Positions 17,323 to 26,614 of a DNA stretch of 64,000 nt are shown here, piece by piece. Positions within the stretch are counted from its first letter, which is position 1. Every line of letters starts with the position of its first letter. The position numbers and the translations under genes were made by a program. Source of the stretch: Myxococcota bacterium (lineage in GTDB: Bacteria > Myxococcota_A > UBA9160 > SMWR01); the NCBI GenBank assembly GCA_022447545.1, contig JAKVBI010000014.1, positions 140,920 to 204,919 on the forward strand, given 5' to 3'. A model generated the notes under the pieces. That model searched no databases, was not told where the DNA came from, and saw only the letters and a program-made list of their open reading frames with translations.

Positions 17323-18168
17323 ATGAGTTCTGCCTTCGGTAAATTTTGGGATCGCCGCTTCGAAATGGGTCGACTCCTGCGGAGCGCCGATTCTGGGACG
17401 CTCGTACGGTTTGCCTTCGCTTGTCTGAGCAAAGCGCCCCGGATCCTGCGAGAGCGGAGCACCGTTCCCGTGACCGAAATGCTTTCGGGGCACGAGTGTC
17501 GTTTTCGGGTCGACGGTGTCGACATCGCGCTGGACGGGGATCAGTTCCTGCTGGCTCTCGAGCTCTATTGTCGGCGCGTCTATTTCGCGAGGACCGGGTT
17601 CGAACTCGACCCCGACGATGTGGTGGTCGATCTCGGGGCCAATTGCGGGGTCTTTACCGTGCTTGCAGCAAAGCGATGCGCACGCGTCGTCGCTGTGGAG
17701 GCGCAATCGGGCTTCGTCGATGTCTTGCAGGGCCATCTCCGCCGCAATGAATGCGACGCCAAAGTCAGCACACACCATGCGCTGATCGGTGCGGAGGAGG
17801 GTCTCCTGGCCCAAGAAAGTGAGCGTGACCGAGCGACGCATTATCACGATGAACCCGCGTCGATCGAGATGGAGGAACTGTTGAGGGTCGAGGGAATCGA
17901 TACCATCGACTTCCTCAAGATGGACATCGAGGGCAGCGAGTTCTCGGTCTTGGGAGAGGGGTGTTCGTGGCTTTCCCGTGTGCGGCGGATCGCCATGGAG
18001 GTACACCCGGAGTTCGGGGATCCAGGCTCTCTGGCCGTACGCCTGAGGGACGCGGGCTTCGAGGTGGAACTCGCCGACGCGGAACTCCGCAGTGTGTCCC
18101 AGTTCGCACGGGATGATCGAAGCGGTTACTTGTTCGCCAAGCGCAGCCAGGATCCTTCCGTCGCTTGA
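17323..18168 (+). CDS. FkbM-family SAM-dependent methyltransferase
   Basis: 281 residues from ATG 17323. VVVDLGANCGVFTVLAA (about 104-120) is the SAM-binding motif I. IDFLKMDIEGSEFSVL (about 203-218) is the diagnostic FkbM motif around the D-x-E-G-x-E core. The fold is a Rossmann-like class I methyltransferase. Family members O-methylate sugars or polyketides, and in environmental bacteria they often sit in polysaccharide clusters. The start has no good ribosome site: an AGGAG lies about 24 bases upstream, and no better start is visible. Its neighbours, a sulfatase-like lipoprotein and a LysE-like exporter, could fit glycan modification, but no complete glycan locus is present. Confidence 0.88.
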   Translation: MSSAFGKFWDRRFEMGRLLRSADSGTLVRFAFACLSKAPRILRERSTVPVTEMLSGHECRFRVDGVDIALDGDQFLLALELYCRRVYFARTGFELDPDDVVVDLGANCGVFTVLAAKRCARVVAVEAQSGFVDVLQGHLRRNECDAKVSTHHALIGAEEGLLAQESERDRATHYHDEPASIEMEELLRVEGIDTIDFLKMDIEGSEFSVLGEGCSWLSRVRRIAMEVHPEFGDPGSLAVRLRDAGFEVELADAELRSVSQFARDDRSGYLFAKRSQDPSVA

Positions 18169-18258
18169 GGGGCCGGCAGGAGGTTTGACCGGCGTTCCGG
18201 CCCGAACTCACTGTGGCTAGCTGAATTCGGGAGAACGCATCGACCTGAATCGCTCGTT

Positions 18259-19734
18259 CTAGGGGGCGGGTTTCTCGGTGCTGGTCTCATCGTCGATGTA
18301 GCCCAGGGCTCGCAGTTGTTGCCGGGTCTGTCGAGCGGCCCTTTCGAGGGCTTTGCTGTCGGTGAGGTGACTTCGTGCCAAGCGGCGCCTTTCATTCTCG
18401 GAACGCTGACGATCCAACTGTGCGCTCAGGCGGCTGCGCAAATCCGGGCGTTCACCGGAGAGATCGTGGGCCTCGTCGGGATCCTCGGCCAGGTCGTAGA
18501 TCTCGATCTGATCGTCGTGTCCGATGGCTTTGAAGGGTCCGTCGATGAGGGCATCGTGAAGACCCTGGGCGCTGCGGTCGACCACGTAGACCTCGTTCTC
18601 GGTTTTTGCCTCGGCACCCCGTAACAGAGAGGCAAAGGAGTGCCCTTGTTCGCCGAGTCCCGGAGGAATGTCCAGAAGCTCACGCAGTGTTGGGACCACG
18701 TCCACTAGAGAAACACGCTTTTTTACGCGCAGTCCCGATTTCACTCCGGGACCCGCCATGATCAAAGGGATGCGAATGAATTCGTCGTACAGCCATCGGC
18801 TCGCATGCAGGAACTTGCCGTGTTCGCCAAACCCTTCGCCATGGTCCGAGGTGAATACCACCACGGTCTGACCGAGTAATTCCCGCTCTTCGAGTGCTTT
18901 CAACATGGCACCGACTCGGGCGTCCACCGACTCCACTTCGCGCTGGTAGAGCTGGCGCAGTGTTGCGAGTTCGTAGTCGTCCAGGGTGGGCCCTACCGTG
19001 TTGAGGTCACCGGTGTTGCGCTCCTCGTCCCCCCCGGCTTCCAGCCGGGAGTAGAAGACCAGGTCTCTGGGGAGACGTTGAGAGTGCACACGAAGTCGAG
19101 CGGCGAAGCGAGGTGGAGGTGAATAGATGGCATGGGGGTCCATGATCCACTGGAGGATGAAAAAATCCGAGTCGTCCGTACGCAGCAAATATTCGAGTGC
19201 GGGCAGCATCCGTCGATTGCGCTTGGGGCCGGGGTCGAGCCCCAGACGCTCCAGTGTTCCCCTCCGGTCCCCCCAATCGACGCTTTGGAGCAGGATGGTT
19301 TCAAAGCCCTGTAGCGAGTTGGGCTTGGCGGCGAGATGATTCTCCACGAAGGCCAGGGTTCGGTAGCCCCGTTCCCGCAGGTCTTCGGCGAGGAGTTGTT
19401 CCTGGTCGTCGACGTAGTAGAAGGCATCCCGACCTTCGATCTCGCCATCGCGCCCGAATCCGCTCGCGTAGGAACCTGTGAGGAGAGCCACACTGGAGGG
19501 CAGTGTCCACGAGCCATTCGCGTAGGCGTTTTCGAATAGAACCCCCTGTTCGGCCAAACCGCACAGATTGGGTGCCCAGGCGTGTCCTCCGTAGCAGTGC
19601 AGGGCGTCTGCTCGGAGGGTGTCTGCGATCACGAGGAGCAGGTTCTTGGGCTGGGGCTCCGTACACCCCATCACCGATGCGGCGCCGAGCAACCCCAGGA
19701 CGACGCGGAACCCAGCCGATGCGTGGCGCGGCAT
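18259..19734 (-). CDS. Sulfatase-superfamily lipoprotein, atypical nucleophile site
   Basis: 491 residues from ATG 19734. The N-terminus ends in VMGC near residue 24, a good lipobox, so it is probably anchored in the periplasm. The sulfatase fold follows: LLLVIADTLRADALHCYGG with the metal Asp, ANGSWTLPSSVALLTG at the nucleophile loop, and VFTSDHGEGFGEHGKFLH as the second metal site. As in the protein at 6399-7781, the C/S-x-P-x-R motif reads T-L-P-S-S. No formylglycine can form, and the activating Arg is missing. A charged, probably helical tail (SERRRLARSHLTDSK region) is extra to most sulfatases. Possibly a phospholipid or teichoic-type phosphotransferase or an esterase. FkbM is convergent with it. 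Confidence 0.82.
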   Translation of the reverse strand: MPRHASAGFRVVLGLLGAASVMGCTEPQPKNLLLVIADTLRADALHCYGGHAWAPNLCGLAEQGVLFENAYANGSWTLPSSVALLTGSYASGFGRDGEIEGRDAFYYVDDQEQLLAEDLRERGYRTLAFVENHLAAKPNSLQGFETILLQSVDWGDRRGTLERLGLDPGPKRNRRMLPALEYLLRTDDSDFFILQWIMDPHAIYSPPPRFAARLRVHSQRLPRDLVFYSRLEAGGDEERNTGDLNTVGPTLDDYELATLRQLYQREVESVDARVGAMLKALEERELLGQTVVVFTSDHGEGFGEHGKFLHASRWLYDEFIRIPLIMAGPGVKSGLRVKKRVSLVDVVPTLRELLDIPPGLGEQGHSFASLLRGAEAKTENEVYVVDRSAQGLHDALIDGPFKAIGHDDQIEIYDLAEDPDEAHDLSGERPDLRSRLSAQLDRQRSENERRRLARSHLTDSKALERAARQTRQQLRALGYIDDETSTEKPAP

Positions 19735-19869
19735 ATGCCGAGACTAGCCGTGGGGTTGCCCCGTGGCTAGAACCCATGGCAGGTGGTGATCCTCGTTTTG
19801 TCGGGGGCCATGTGGGATGATGCCCATCGGCATGAGGCCCCCAGCTGAATTCCACCAAGGAGACTCGCC

Positions 19870-20958
19870 ATGAATGAACAAGCTACATCTGAACCGATCG
19901 ACGAGGGTGCGGTCTGGTCGGAGTTTTGTGACCGCCTCAAGGCGGCAGGCGAAAAGGTCCTCGCTGCCTCCCCCGATGACCCCTTCGATCGGGCCGAGGG
20001 GCTGCGTTATCTCAGCCGACTCACTCACCACTTCCTGCGCACTTCCATCGACGAGGCGGATCCGGCCTCGGCCACCGTGAGCAGTGGAGGCGTCAAGATC
20101 GGGCTCGACAATCCTGACTACGTGTACACCGGAGCTCGTCTTTCGAGTCAGTACGAGTACGTGCTTTCCGGTCAGATGGGCGACGCGGCCATGCTGGGTA
20201 TCGGTCTTTACTCCGGGGCGCTGGGGACGCCCAAGGGGCTTGTCTGTGACGCGTATCGCACCAGTGACGAAATCGAGCGCAACCAAGACGGCTCTTTCGA
20301 GATCATCCTTGCCGCCGAAGAGCGACCAGGAAATTGGATTCAGATGGGTGAGGAGACGAATTCCCTCAACATCCGCCAGACTTTGCTCCGGCGTTCCGAG
20401 CAGACTCCTGCGAGCTTCACTCTCGCGCGGCGCGACGCCGGGGGGGCTCCTGCGCCTCTCGAACCCGAGCAGTTTCTGCAGACCCTCGACCGTGTGGGTG
20501 CCATGGTGGGTGGTATCGTGGGCCAGTTTCTGGGCTGGACGGCCTCCTTTCAGGCCCACCAGCACGAGGTCCGCGGCTTGTCGCCCGAACTGCTCGCCGT
20601 GGCCCAAGGGGACCCGAACACGTCCTACAACTACAGCTATTGGGAGATCGCCGAAGACGAGGCCTTCGTGCTCGACCTGATCCCTCCCCCCTGTGATTAT
20701 TGGAATCTCCAGATTGGAAACCACTGGCTCGAATCTCTGGACTACATGAATCGGACCACCCACGTGAATCACGAAACCGCAGTGGCCGAGCCCGATGGCT
20801 CGGTGCGCATCGTGATTGCGGCTCGTGACCCCGGCTGTGCGAATTGGCTCGACACGGCGGGCCATCGGCGTGGGGCCCTGGCTCTTCGATTCGTGGGTGC
20901 CCAGGGAGAGCCGACGCTGCCGACCTCACGGGTTGTCTCCCTCGCCGAACTCGCTTGA
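19870..20958 (+). CDS. DUF1214-domain protein
   Basis: 362 residues from ATG 19870, with AAGGAG upstream. GLRYLSRLTHHFLRTS and the C-terminal block GNHWLESLDYMNRTTHVNHETA, then IVIAARDPGCANWLDTAGH, are the hallmark of DUF1214 proteins (often paired with DUF1254). These are widespread in environmental proteobacteria and actinobacteria and lack a firm biochemical role. No signal peptide is seen. It stands alone: a sulfatase-like gene is divergent upstream, and the crotonase gene is convergent 143 bp downstream. In other genomes such genes cluster with steroid, terpenoid and hydrocarbon catabolism, which agrees with this window but is not proof. Confidence 0.82.
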   Translation: MNEQATSEPIDEGAVWSEFCDRLKAAGEKVLAASPDDPFDRAEGLRYLSRLTHHFLRTSIDEADPASATVSSGGVKIGLDNPDYVYTGARLSSQYEYVLSGQMGDAAMLGIGLYSGALGTPKGLVCDAYRTSDEIERNQDGSFEIILAAEERPGNWIQMGEETNSLNIRQTLLRRSEQTPASFTLARRDAGGAPAPLEPEQFLQTLDRVGAMVGGIVGQFLGWTASFQAHQHEVRGLSPELLAVAQGDPNTSYNYSYWEIAEDEAFVLDLIPPPCDYWNLQIGNHWLESLDYMNRTTHVNHETAVAEPDGSVRIVIAARDPGCANWLDTAGHRRGALALRFVGAQGEPTLPTSRVVSLAELA

Positions 20959-21101
20959 ACACCTTGGGGCGTCCGGGGCCTCGGCCAATCGGAAGGCAGC
21001 GCAGTGGATGTACACCTCGTTCGTCAGCAGCTGGGCGGGGATTTCATGCAAGTGTGCTGCTGAGTCGAGCCGCAGCATGACAGGGGGGATGGCTGGCTCG
21101 C

Positions 21102-21905
21102 CTACTCGCTGGTGGCTCCCGTGAAAACCGGGTTGCGCTTCTCGCGGTGAGCGGCGAGGCCTTCGGCTGCATCGGGTCCCCCCATGCCGTAGAACTCGTA
21201 GGCGAGAGAGGCGTCGAACGCCGGGCCCAGCAGGCGGTACCAGTGGTTCAGGGTGTGCTTGGTCCAGCGGATTGCACTCTGTGCACCCTGGGAGAGATCG
21301 CGGGCTACCGCGAGCGCGCGGTCGTGAACCTCGCTGGCGTCCACACAGAGGGAAACAAGCCCGATCCGCTCGGCCTCTTCCCCCGATAGTGTTTCGCAGG
21401 TCAGCAGGTAGTACTTCGACTTGGCCATTCCGCACAACAGCGGCCAGCAGATGGCTGCGTGATCCCCCGCTGCGACACCGAGCCTCGTGTGGCCATCGAT
21501 GATCCGGGCGTCGCGGGCAGCGATGGAGATGTCCGCGAGCAGAGCCACCACGAGTCCGGCCCCGACGGCGGGCCCATGAATAGCCGACACGATGGGCTTC
21601 GAGCAATTGAGCACGTTGAGGACGATGTCTCGTGCCTCCCGCAATACACGCGTTCGTGCTTCGTAGTCTTCGATGATCCCCTGGATCAGATCGAAACTTC
21701 CACCGGCAGAAAAGCCCTTTCCCGCGCCTTGGATGATGGCCACTCGCGTGTCCGGGTCGCGGTCCACCGCGAGCCAGACGTCTGCCAGATCGCGGTGGGC
21801 CTGTTCGTCCACCGCGTTGAGGTTCGGAGCGTCCAGCACGACCTGCAGGATGCCTGGAGCAGGGCGCTCGAAGTGCAGGCTGGGGAATGCCTCGTAGCCG
21901 TCCAT
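21102..21905 (-). CDS. Crotonase/enoyl-CoA hydratase-superfamily protein lacking both hydratase glutamates
   Basis: 267 residues from ATG 21905 (AGGAG upstream). Crotonase features are clear: [15 protein letters not shown] (oxyanion hole, 60-74), [15 protein letters not shown] and [17 protein letters not shown], then [11 protein letters not shown]. Aligned by eye to rat enoyl-CoA hydratase, the catalytic Glu144 position is Val119 and Glu164 is His139, so ordinary water addition is unlikely. The oxyanion-hole glycines remain, so it may be an isomerase, a C-C hydrolase or another crotonase reaction on an acyl-CoA. It is downstream of the SnoaL-like, CoA ligase and MaoC genes on the same strand, with gaps of 49-117 bp, suggesting one operon. 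Confidence 0.85.
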   Translation of the reverse strand: MDGYEAFPSLHFERPAPGILQVVLDAPNLNAVDEQAHRDLADVWLAVDRDPDTRVAIIQGAGKGFSAGGSFDLIQGIIEDYEARTRVLREARDIVLNVLNCSKPIVSAIHGPAVGAGLVVALLADISIAARDARIIDGHTRLGVAAGDHAAICWPLLCGMAKSKYYLLTCETLSGEEAERIGLVSLCVDASEVHDRALAVARDLSQGAQSAIRWTKHTLNHWYRLLGPAFDASLAYEFYGMGGPDAAEGLAAHREKRNPVFTGATSE

Positions 21906-21954
21906 AAACGTTCTCCTGCGCAGTTTTGTTTGTCTCTGTTCTTGTTTGGAAACC

Positions 21955-22560
21955 TCAGTCGCCGCCTTTGAACGGCGTTCCGTGGGTCCCGAGGTAGTGG
22001 GTGGAAAGCGGGGGCTTTTCTTTGAGGGGCTGGTTGAGTTCATAGATGCGTCGATAGCGGGTTTCCCGAATCAGCCAGCGGCCGTCGACTTTCACGCAGC
22101 GGTCCCAGTACAGCGCCGTGCCCGTCGTGAAGAAACCCGGTTCGAAGATCCACATCTGGTCAGCCAGGTACCAGATGGCCGTGGCCTCGGTCGCGCTCAG
22201 GATCTCGATCTCTGGGTGGTGGCCGTTGTGGTGGCCGATGGACTCGGTGTGAAAGGAATTCCGCACTGCATCCAGGTACTCTTGACGTCCGTTCAGCTTC
22301 CATTCATAGCTCCCGCCCACGAAGTGAACGGATACGTCCTCGTGAAAGAGTTCCGCGAGCTCGTCGAAGTTGGCTGTGTCGATGCAGCGGAAATAGGCGT
22401 GCTTGAGTCGCTTGATGGCTTCGATGTCCATCAGGTGCTGCAGTCCATCACGCAGTGACTGAGGGTCGTTGCCGCGCACCTCGAGGGGAAGCCCCGGGGT
22501 GATCCCGAGGCTGGCTTTGGTGAGGTCGGGGCTCGTCGATTGGTCGGATGAAGCGCTCAT
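21955..22560 (-). CDS. SnoaL-like (NTF2-fold) protein
   Basis: 201 residues from ATG 22560 with GAGG upstream. About 45 variable residues precede the core [42 protein letters not shown] and [13 protein letters not shown]. The C-terminal strand pair [12 protein letters not shown] and [18 protein letters not shown] completes a SnoaL_4 barrel. The interior His/Asp residues fit an acid-base catalyst or a lipophilic binding pocket, and family members have varied roles. It sits between the crotonase-like gene and the acyl-CoA ligase on the same strand, so it likely acts on the same CoA-ester or ring intermediate (inference). Confidence 0.78.
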   Translation of the reverse strand: MSASSDQSTSPDLTKASLGITPGLPLEVRGNDPQSLRDGLQHLMDIEAIKRLKHAYFRCIDTANFDELAELFHEDVSVHFVGGSYEWKLNGRQEYLDAVRNSFHTESIGHHNGHHPEIEILSATEATAIWYLADQMWIFEPGFFTTGTALYWDRCVKVDGRWLIRETRYRRIYELNQPLKEKPPLSTHYLGTHGTPFKGGD

Positions 22561-22677
22561 GCTCTTTGCCTCGTTCGCCCACCTGTCGCGAAACCGAGAT
22601 GGAGTCGTCTGGGGGCGTTTCGCCCTCAGCATATGCGGCGTATCTGGAGAACTCCAGATCGGAATGACAGGACAGTC

Positions 22678-24372
22678 TTAGGACGAAGAAGCGTCTGGGG
22701 CGTAGCAGTGTCCGGAGATCTCGGTGCGTTCTGCTTCGAGCCTTGCGAGTGCTGCCGCGCGCAGAGGCTCGGCACGGATCTTCTCGTTACCAGTCAGTTC
22801 GAGTTCCGAGGGTTTGAAGAACAGAATTCTGCGGGGCAGCTTGTAGCGGGCAAGCTCCACGCTCAGGAAGTCCACTACGGTCTGCTCTGTTGGACGTTCG
22901 CCCTCCACAGGCACCGCGCATACGACGACGATCTCGCCCAGATCCGGATGCGGGACCCCTACGGCGAGTGCTGTGCGAAGTCCAGGGCAGCGCTCGAGTA
23001 CGGCTTCGATTTCACGGGGCGAGACGTTTGCTCCCCCGGTCTTGATCAGGTCGCCGAGCCGTCCCGACCAGTGCAGGTACCCATCGGCGTCGAGAGATCC
23101 GCCATCTCCGGTGGCATAGAACCCTCGGGTGTCGAAGACGGTTTCCGGGGGCAGTTTGTTGTATCCCCGCATCAGCGTGACGCCGCGAACGCGGATCTCC
23201 CCTGGAGTACCGACAGGGAGTTCGGAACCCCTTTGGGGATCGACGATCTGGATTTCCATGCCCGGGAGTGGCTGTCCGTGGGTGCTACGCCGCAACTCCA
23301 GCGGGGAGTCGGACCGGATCGAGGCGCACAGGGTAAAGGTCTCGGTCAACCCGTAGGCGGCTCCGGGGCCCCAGGCGGGCCCTTTGGCTCCGATCAGCTG
23401 TCCCAAAGGGCTGTCCGCACCGACCCTCCGCAGGCTGGTGAGGTCACGTGTGGGGGCGTCGGGATGTTCAGCCAGGGCCTTGGTCTGGTGCGCCCATGCC
23501 AGGAAGGCCGTTGCGCGCTCAGATTCCATCATTTCGAGAGCGCTTTGGGGTTCGAACACCTGTTCCAGGAGCAGTGTGCTGCCCGATGCGAGACAGCAGC
23601 CGAGGGTCATCGCAATCCCAGCGGTCCAGAAAAACGGTTGGGCGCTGTAGACGCGCTCGTCGGGGTCGAAACGAAACTGTTCGCTGAACCTCCAGAACTG
23701 TGTGACCGCGGCGCGATGTCGGTGAACCACTCCCTTGGGGAGGCCGGTGGAGCCTGACGTGTAGACGATCATGGCGTCGTCGCTGGGGTCTACTTCGGCT
23801 TCTAGCTCCGCCACGAGGTCGTCGGACACATCAGATCCCATCGAGCGCAGCTCGGACCAACTCTGAACGGCGCCGACAGTATCGCCGTCGAGTTGGAAGG
23901 CAGAGCGGAGATGGGGGAGGGCAGGGCAGTGAATGCGCCCGGGCGTCGCAGTGGCCAGCTCCGGATGTCGGGTGAAGAGTTCCTCTCGGTGATTCCGGCT
24001 TCGGATCACCGGTTGGAAGAGCAGCACGGAAGCATCGCTGTGCCGTAACAAGAGCTCCCGCTCGGAAGGAGTGGCAAGCGTACTGATTGGAATCAGAACG
24101 CCTCCGACCATTCCCACTGCGAAGGCCGCCGCAATCCACTCGGGACGGTTCGGTGTGAGGAGTGCGACCCGGTTGCCCTTGACGACTCCCGCGCCGACCA
24201 GCCCACGAGCGAGCCTGAGAGCCTCGTTGTGCAGTTCTTCGTAGGAGGTGCGGCTGCCCTCGAAGACGACGGCCTCGTGTTCGACATGGACAGTGCAGAC
24301 GTCCGTGAGAAAGCGGCCGAGTGTGAGCCGTTTCGAATCGATCCCGAGTGGTGTCGTCGGTGTTTCGGGCAA
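22678..24372 (-). CDS. Acyl-CoA synthetase (AMP-dependent ligase), copy A
   Basis: 564 residues from TTG 24372, with GGAGGG five bases upstream. The adenylate-forming signature is complete: YTSGSTGLPKGVVH (P-loop), AAYGLTETFT, YATGDGG, GRLGDLIKTGGANVSPREIE (hinge), and the C-terminal Lys in LTGNEKIR. It should activate a carboxylic acid to its CoA ester with ATP; chain type is not evident. The paralogue at 44382-46079 matches block for block in the same order. The MaoC gene 28 bp upstream is also duplicated beside the other copy. It is the second gene of the leftward MaoC-ligase-SnoaL-crotonase unit. Confidence 0.92.
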   Translation of the reverse strand: MPETPTTPLGIDSKRLTLGRFLTDVCTVHVEHEAVVFEGSRTSYEELHNEALRLARGLVGAGVVKGNRVALLTPNRPEWIAAAFAVGMVGGVLIPISTLATPSERELLLRHSDASVLLFQPVIRSRNHREELFTRHPELATATPGRIHCPALPHLRSAFQLDGDTVGAVQSWSELRSMGSDVSDDLVAELEAEVDPSDDAMIVYTSGSTGLPKGVVHRHRAAVTQFWRFSEQFRFDPDERVYSAQPFFWTAGIAMTLGCCLASGSTLLLEQVFEPQSALEMMESERATAFLAWAHQTKALAEHPDAPTRDLTSLRRVGADSPLGQLIGAKGPAWGPGAAYGLTETFTLCASIRSDSPLELRRSTHGQPLPGMEIQIVDPQRGSELPVGTPGEIRVRGVTLMRGYNKLPPETVFDTRGFYATGDGGSLDADGYLHWSGRLGDLIKTGGANVSPREIEAVLERCPGLRTALAVGVPHPDLGEIVVVCAVPVEGERPTEQTVVDFLSVELARYKLPRRILFFKPSELELTGNEKIRAEPLRAAALARLEAERTEISGHCYAPDASSS

Positions 24373-24400
24373 CGAATCCCTCCGTTTTGAATGCGGCGGA

Positions 24401-25567
24401 TCAGGGAGAGGGCAATTGGATCTGAGCGTCCCCCTTTGCCATGAGGGCTCCGGTCTGGGTGGTCATTCGCACGGCCACGTTTGCGACGGGTCCGTCTGGG
24501 CGCGTGTGGTCGACACCGGTGACTTCTCCATCGATGTAGGTCGCGTCTCCGGTATGGGCGGGACCGGTGTACTTCATGTCGCTATGGATCACCCAGCCGT
24601 GCTCGCCGACCCAGTTCGACAGATAGTCCATGATCCACGCCCCCATGGTGGCTCCGTAGCCGTAGCTGCGCGGCATGCCGATCAGTCGAGCGTATTCGGG
24701 TTGCACGTGTCCCCGCGAAGGTCCCTTGTACAGCCCATCGCTGTTGGAGGGGTCGATCTTGGCCCCCTCCTGGTCGCGAGACATCTCGGGAATCCATCCG
24801 GCCTCGAGAGTGGAGGATTCCCCCTCGTTGTAGGTGGCTCCCCAAATGGTCATGTTGTACGCGCGCCACTCGGTGGTCAGAGTCGCGACAGTGTGGGGGC
24901 CGATTGGACGGCGCGGAAGCTTTTCCCCCTTCTCGACGAACAATCGCTTCTCGTGCCCGAGTTCGAGGAAGCTTCGGTAGTACTCCATTTTCTCAGCATC
25001 GATCTGTTCCAACTGTTCCTGGGTCCAGACCGGGTCTTCGCGCGCTTCGCCGTAGTCCCCACCGCGTCGAGCCGCTTCTTCGGCGTAGTAGCGGATGGAT
25101 GTGGAGCGTTGCTTTCCCACGACCTGGCCGCGTTGGTTGAGATAGTTCGTGTCCCCCCGGGAGAACATGGTGGGGCCAGCGAACTTCGTTTCCTTGACCA
25201 CGTAGTCGTAGAGCATGCGATCCGAAGTCACGAGGTCGCCCGGAAAGACGCGGGGGCCCTTGAACCACCACTCGTCTCCGCCAAAGAGCATGTGGGTGCC
25301 CTCGATGTAACCCTGGATCGCCGGGGTCGCTCCATGGCCCACGGTACAATTCACCGTGTAGGACTGGGGGGCTACGATCTGGCCGAAGACGCTGTCGGCG
25401 GCGTAGTCGACGTCAAAGTGGAGGGGGTTCGGGTTCTGCATTCCCTGGGCCCAACGACGCACATCGTTTACGTGGATGTCGTCTCGGTACTGTCCGCCTC
25501 CCAGGGGGACTCCCAGCCATTTGTCGACCTCTCGGGTGTCCATCGTCGTTTTCTGGGGCTCGGACAT
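24401..25567 (-). CDS. MaoC-like double-hotdog acyl dehydratase, copy A
   Basis: 388 residues from ATG 25567 with AGGAG upstream. The length fits two tandem hotdog domains. Conserved pieces include DDIHVNDVRRWAQGMQNPNP, FGQIVAPQSYTVN, LFGGDEWWFKGPRVFPGD and RRPIGPHTVATLTTEWRA. This group resembles the FAS1/MaoC N-terminal dehydratase-like proteins used for 2-enoyl-CoA hydration in steroid and related pathways. The second half has SRGHVQPEYARLIGMPRSYGYG and GEVTGVDHTRPDGPVA. It is the first gene of the leftward operon and shares a 260-bp divergent region with the ADC-like gene. The paralogue at 48124-49299 keeps nearly all of these blocks. Confidence 0.85.
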   Translation of the reverse strand: MSEPQKTTMDTREVDKWLGVPLGGGQYRDDIHVNDVRRWAQGMQNPNPLHFDVDYAADSVFGQIVAPQSYTVNCTVGHGATPAIQGYIEGTHMLFGGDEWWFKGPRVFPGDLVTSDRMLYDYVVKETKFAGPTMFSRGDTNYLNQRGQVVGKQRSTSIRYYAEEAARRGGDYGEAREDPVWTQEQLEQIDAEKMEYYRSFLELGHEKRLFVEKGEKLPRRPIGPHTVATLTTEWRAYNMTIWGATYNEGESSTLEAGWIPEMSRDQEGAKIDPSNSDGLYKGPSRGHVQPEYARLIGMPRSYGYGATMGAWIMDYLSNWVGEHGWVIHSDMKYTGPAHTGDATYIDGEVTGVDHTRPDGPVANVAVRMTTQTGALMAKGDAQIQLPSP

Positions 25568-25591
25568 GGTGCTCTCCTGGTTTTGTTCGTC

Positions 25592-25732
25592 GAATCGATG
25601 ATTCTACGCCTCGTGCGCCGAATCTCGCGGAAATAACGTCTTTTCGCGGAGATCCCGCGCGAGTAGAATGAGTGTCGATCGGGACTGACTGACCCGAGAG
25701 GGAATTTCAGGGCCCGTGGGGCGTGGCCCACG
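25592..25732. promoter_or_regulatory. Divergent promoter region with two inverted repeats
   Basis: Between MaoC (leftward) and the ADC-like gene (rightward), 260 bp. GAATC-GAT-GATTC lies at 25592-25604, close to the MaoC start. CGTGGG-GCGTGG-CCCACG lies at 25715-25732. Both have perfect arms of 5 and 6 bp. They could be operators, but no regulator gene is adjacent. Confidence 0.35.
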
Positions 25733-25827
25733 ATCCGCAGTTCCGCGCTGAGTGTTTCAGGGTTGCGTCGGACCGTCCTATTTCGCGGATCGCTTGATTT
25801 TCTTCCTCCCATTCAAGGGGAAACGCT

Positions 25828-26601
25828 GTGGCCAATATTCGATACGCCGCTCGCACCCACGATTCACGAGGCGCCAGTACTCAACCGGCCAAGCCCGTGC
25901 GCGCTCGTGCCAAGGCTCTGTGGGCCGACTATGAAACGGATCCCGAGATCATTGCTTCGGTCCTCCCTCGTCCTCTCGAGCCCGGGGACCAGCCCATCGT
26001 CCACGTGAACATCGGAAGTGTGGAGATGGAGAGCGGTTCCTCTTTTGGCATCGGAAACATCACGGTTCGGGCAGCGCACGACGGAGTCCAGGGTGAGTAC
26101 AGTCTGGCCATGCCCATGGGGAGTGAAGCGGCCGTGCTGGGTGGGCGTGAGCGCTGGGGAGAGCCGAAGAAGATTGCGGATTGTCGAGTAGAACGAAATG
26201 GGGATGACGTGGTCGCCACGTTGACTCGTCAGGGTGTTACCTACGCGGAAATCCGTGGGGCTGTGGTGGATACCCTGCCGCTACCGCCCCCGCGAGAGAC
26301 CCTCGATTTCTACTTCAAGTTTCTGATCTCGCCCGATGGCAAGGGGTTTGATCAGGATCCGGCTCTGGTGTATTGCCGGCGCACGTATCGGATCTCCTGC
26401 TGGGAACGTGTGGAGGGCGAGGTCATCCTTCGCGATTCACCCTGTGATCCCATCGCAGACTTGCCGGTCAGAAAACTCGTTTCGCTTCACTACCTCGAGC
26501 ATGAATCCCAGCAGGTGGGTGAGATCGTCGACCGCGTTCCGGGAGAGTGGGTCGCCCCGTTCGTCCACCAACGATACGACCATTTCTCCTGGGAGAGTTG
26601 A
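25828..26601 (+). CDS. Acetoacetate decarboxylase-family protein
   Basis: 257 residues from GTG 25828 with AAGGGG upstream. GGRERWGEPKKIAD (106-118) holds the Lys114-Lys115 pair equivalent to Lys115/Lys116 of clostridial acetoacetate decarboxylase, where the first Lys forms the Schiff base. GEYSLAMPMGSEAAVLGG upstream and FYFKFLISPDGKG later are also family features. It should remove CO2 from a beta-keto acid or catalyse a related Schiff-base reaction; several family members act on larger substrates. It opens a rightward group with an SDR and two amidohydrolases (gaps 13-44 bp). Together these could oxidise and cleave an intermediate made by the divergent CoA-ester genes. Confidence 0.85.
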   Translation: MANIRYAARTHDSRGASTQPAKPVRARAKALWADYETDPEIIASVLPRPLEPGDQPIVHVNIGSVEMESGSSFGIGNITVRAAHDGVQGEYSLAMPMGSEAAVLGGRERWGEPKKIADCRVERNGDDVVATLTRQGVTYAEIRGAVVDTLPLPPPRETLDFYFKFLISPDGKGFDQDPALVYCRRTYRISCWERVEGEVILRDSPCDPIADLPVRKLVSLHYLEHESQQVGEIVDRVPGEWVAPFVHQRYDHFSWES

Positions 26602-26614
26602 GGGTCGCCCGGTC

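Noticed and set aside
19744-20865. Reverse frame of 373 codons opposite the DUF1214 gene
   Set aside because: No recognisable motif, and the plus strand holds a DUF1214 protein with a good ribosome site.
24248-25636. Forward frame of 462 codons opposite the MaoC gene
   Set aside because: Antisense to MaoC with its conserved blocks; no motif or ribosome site.
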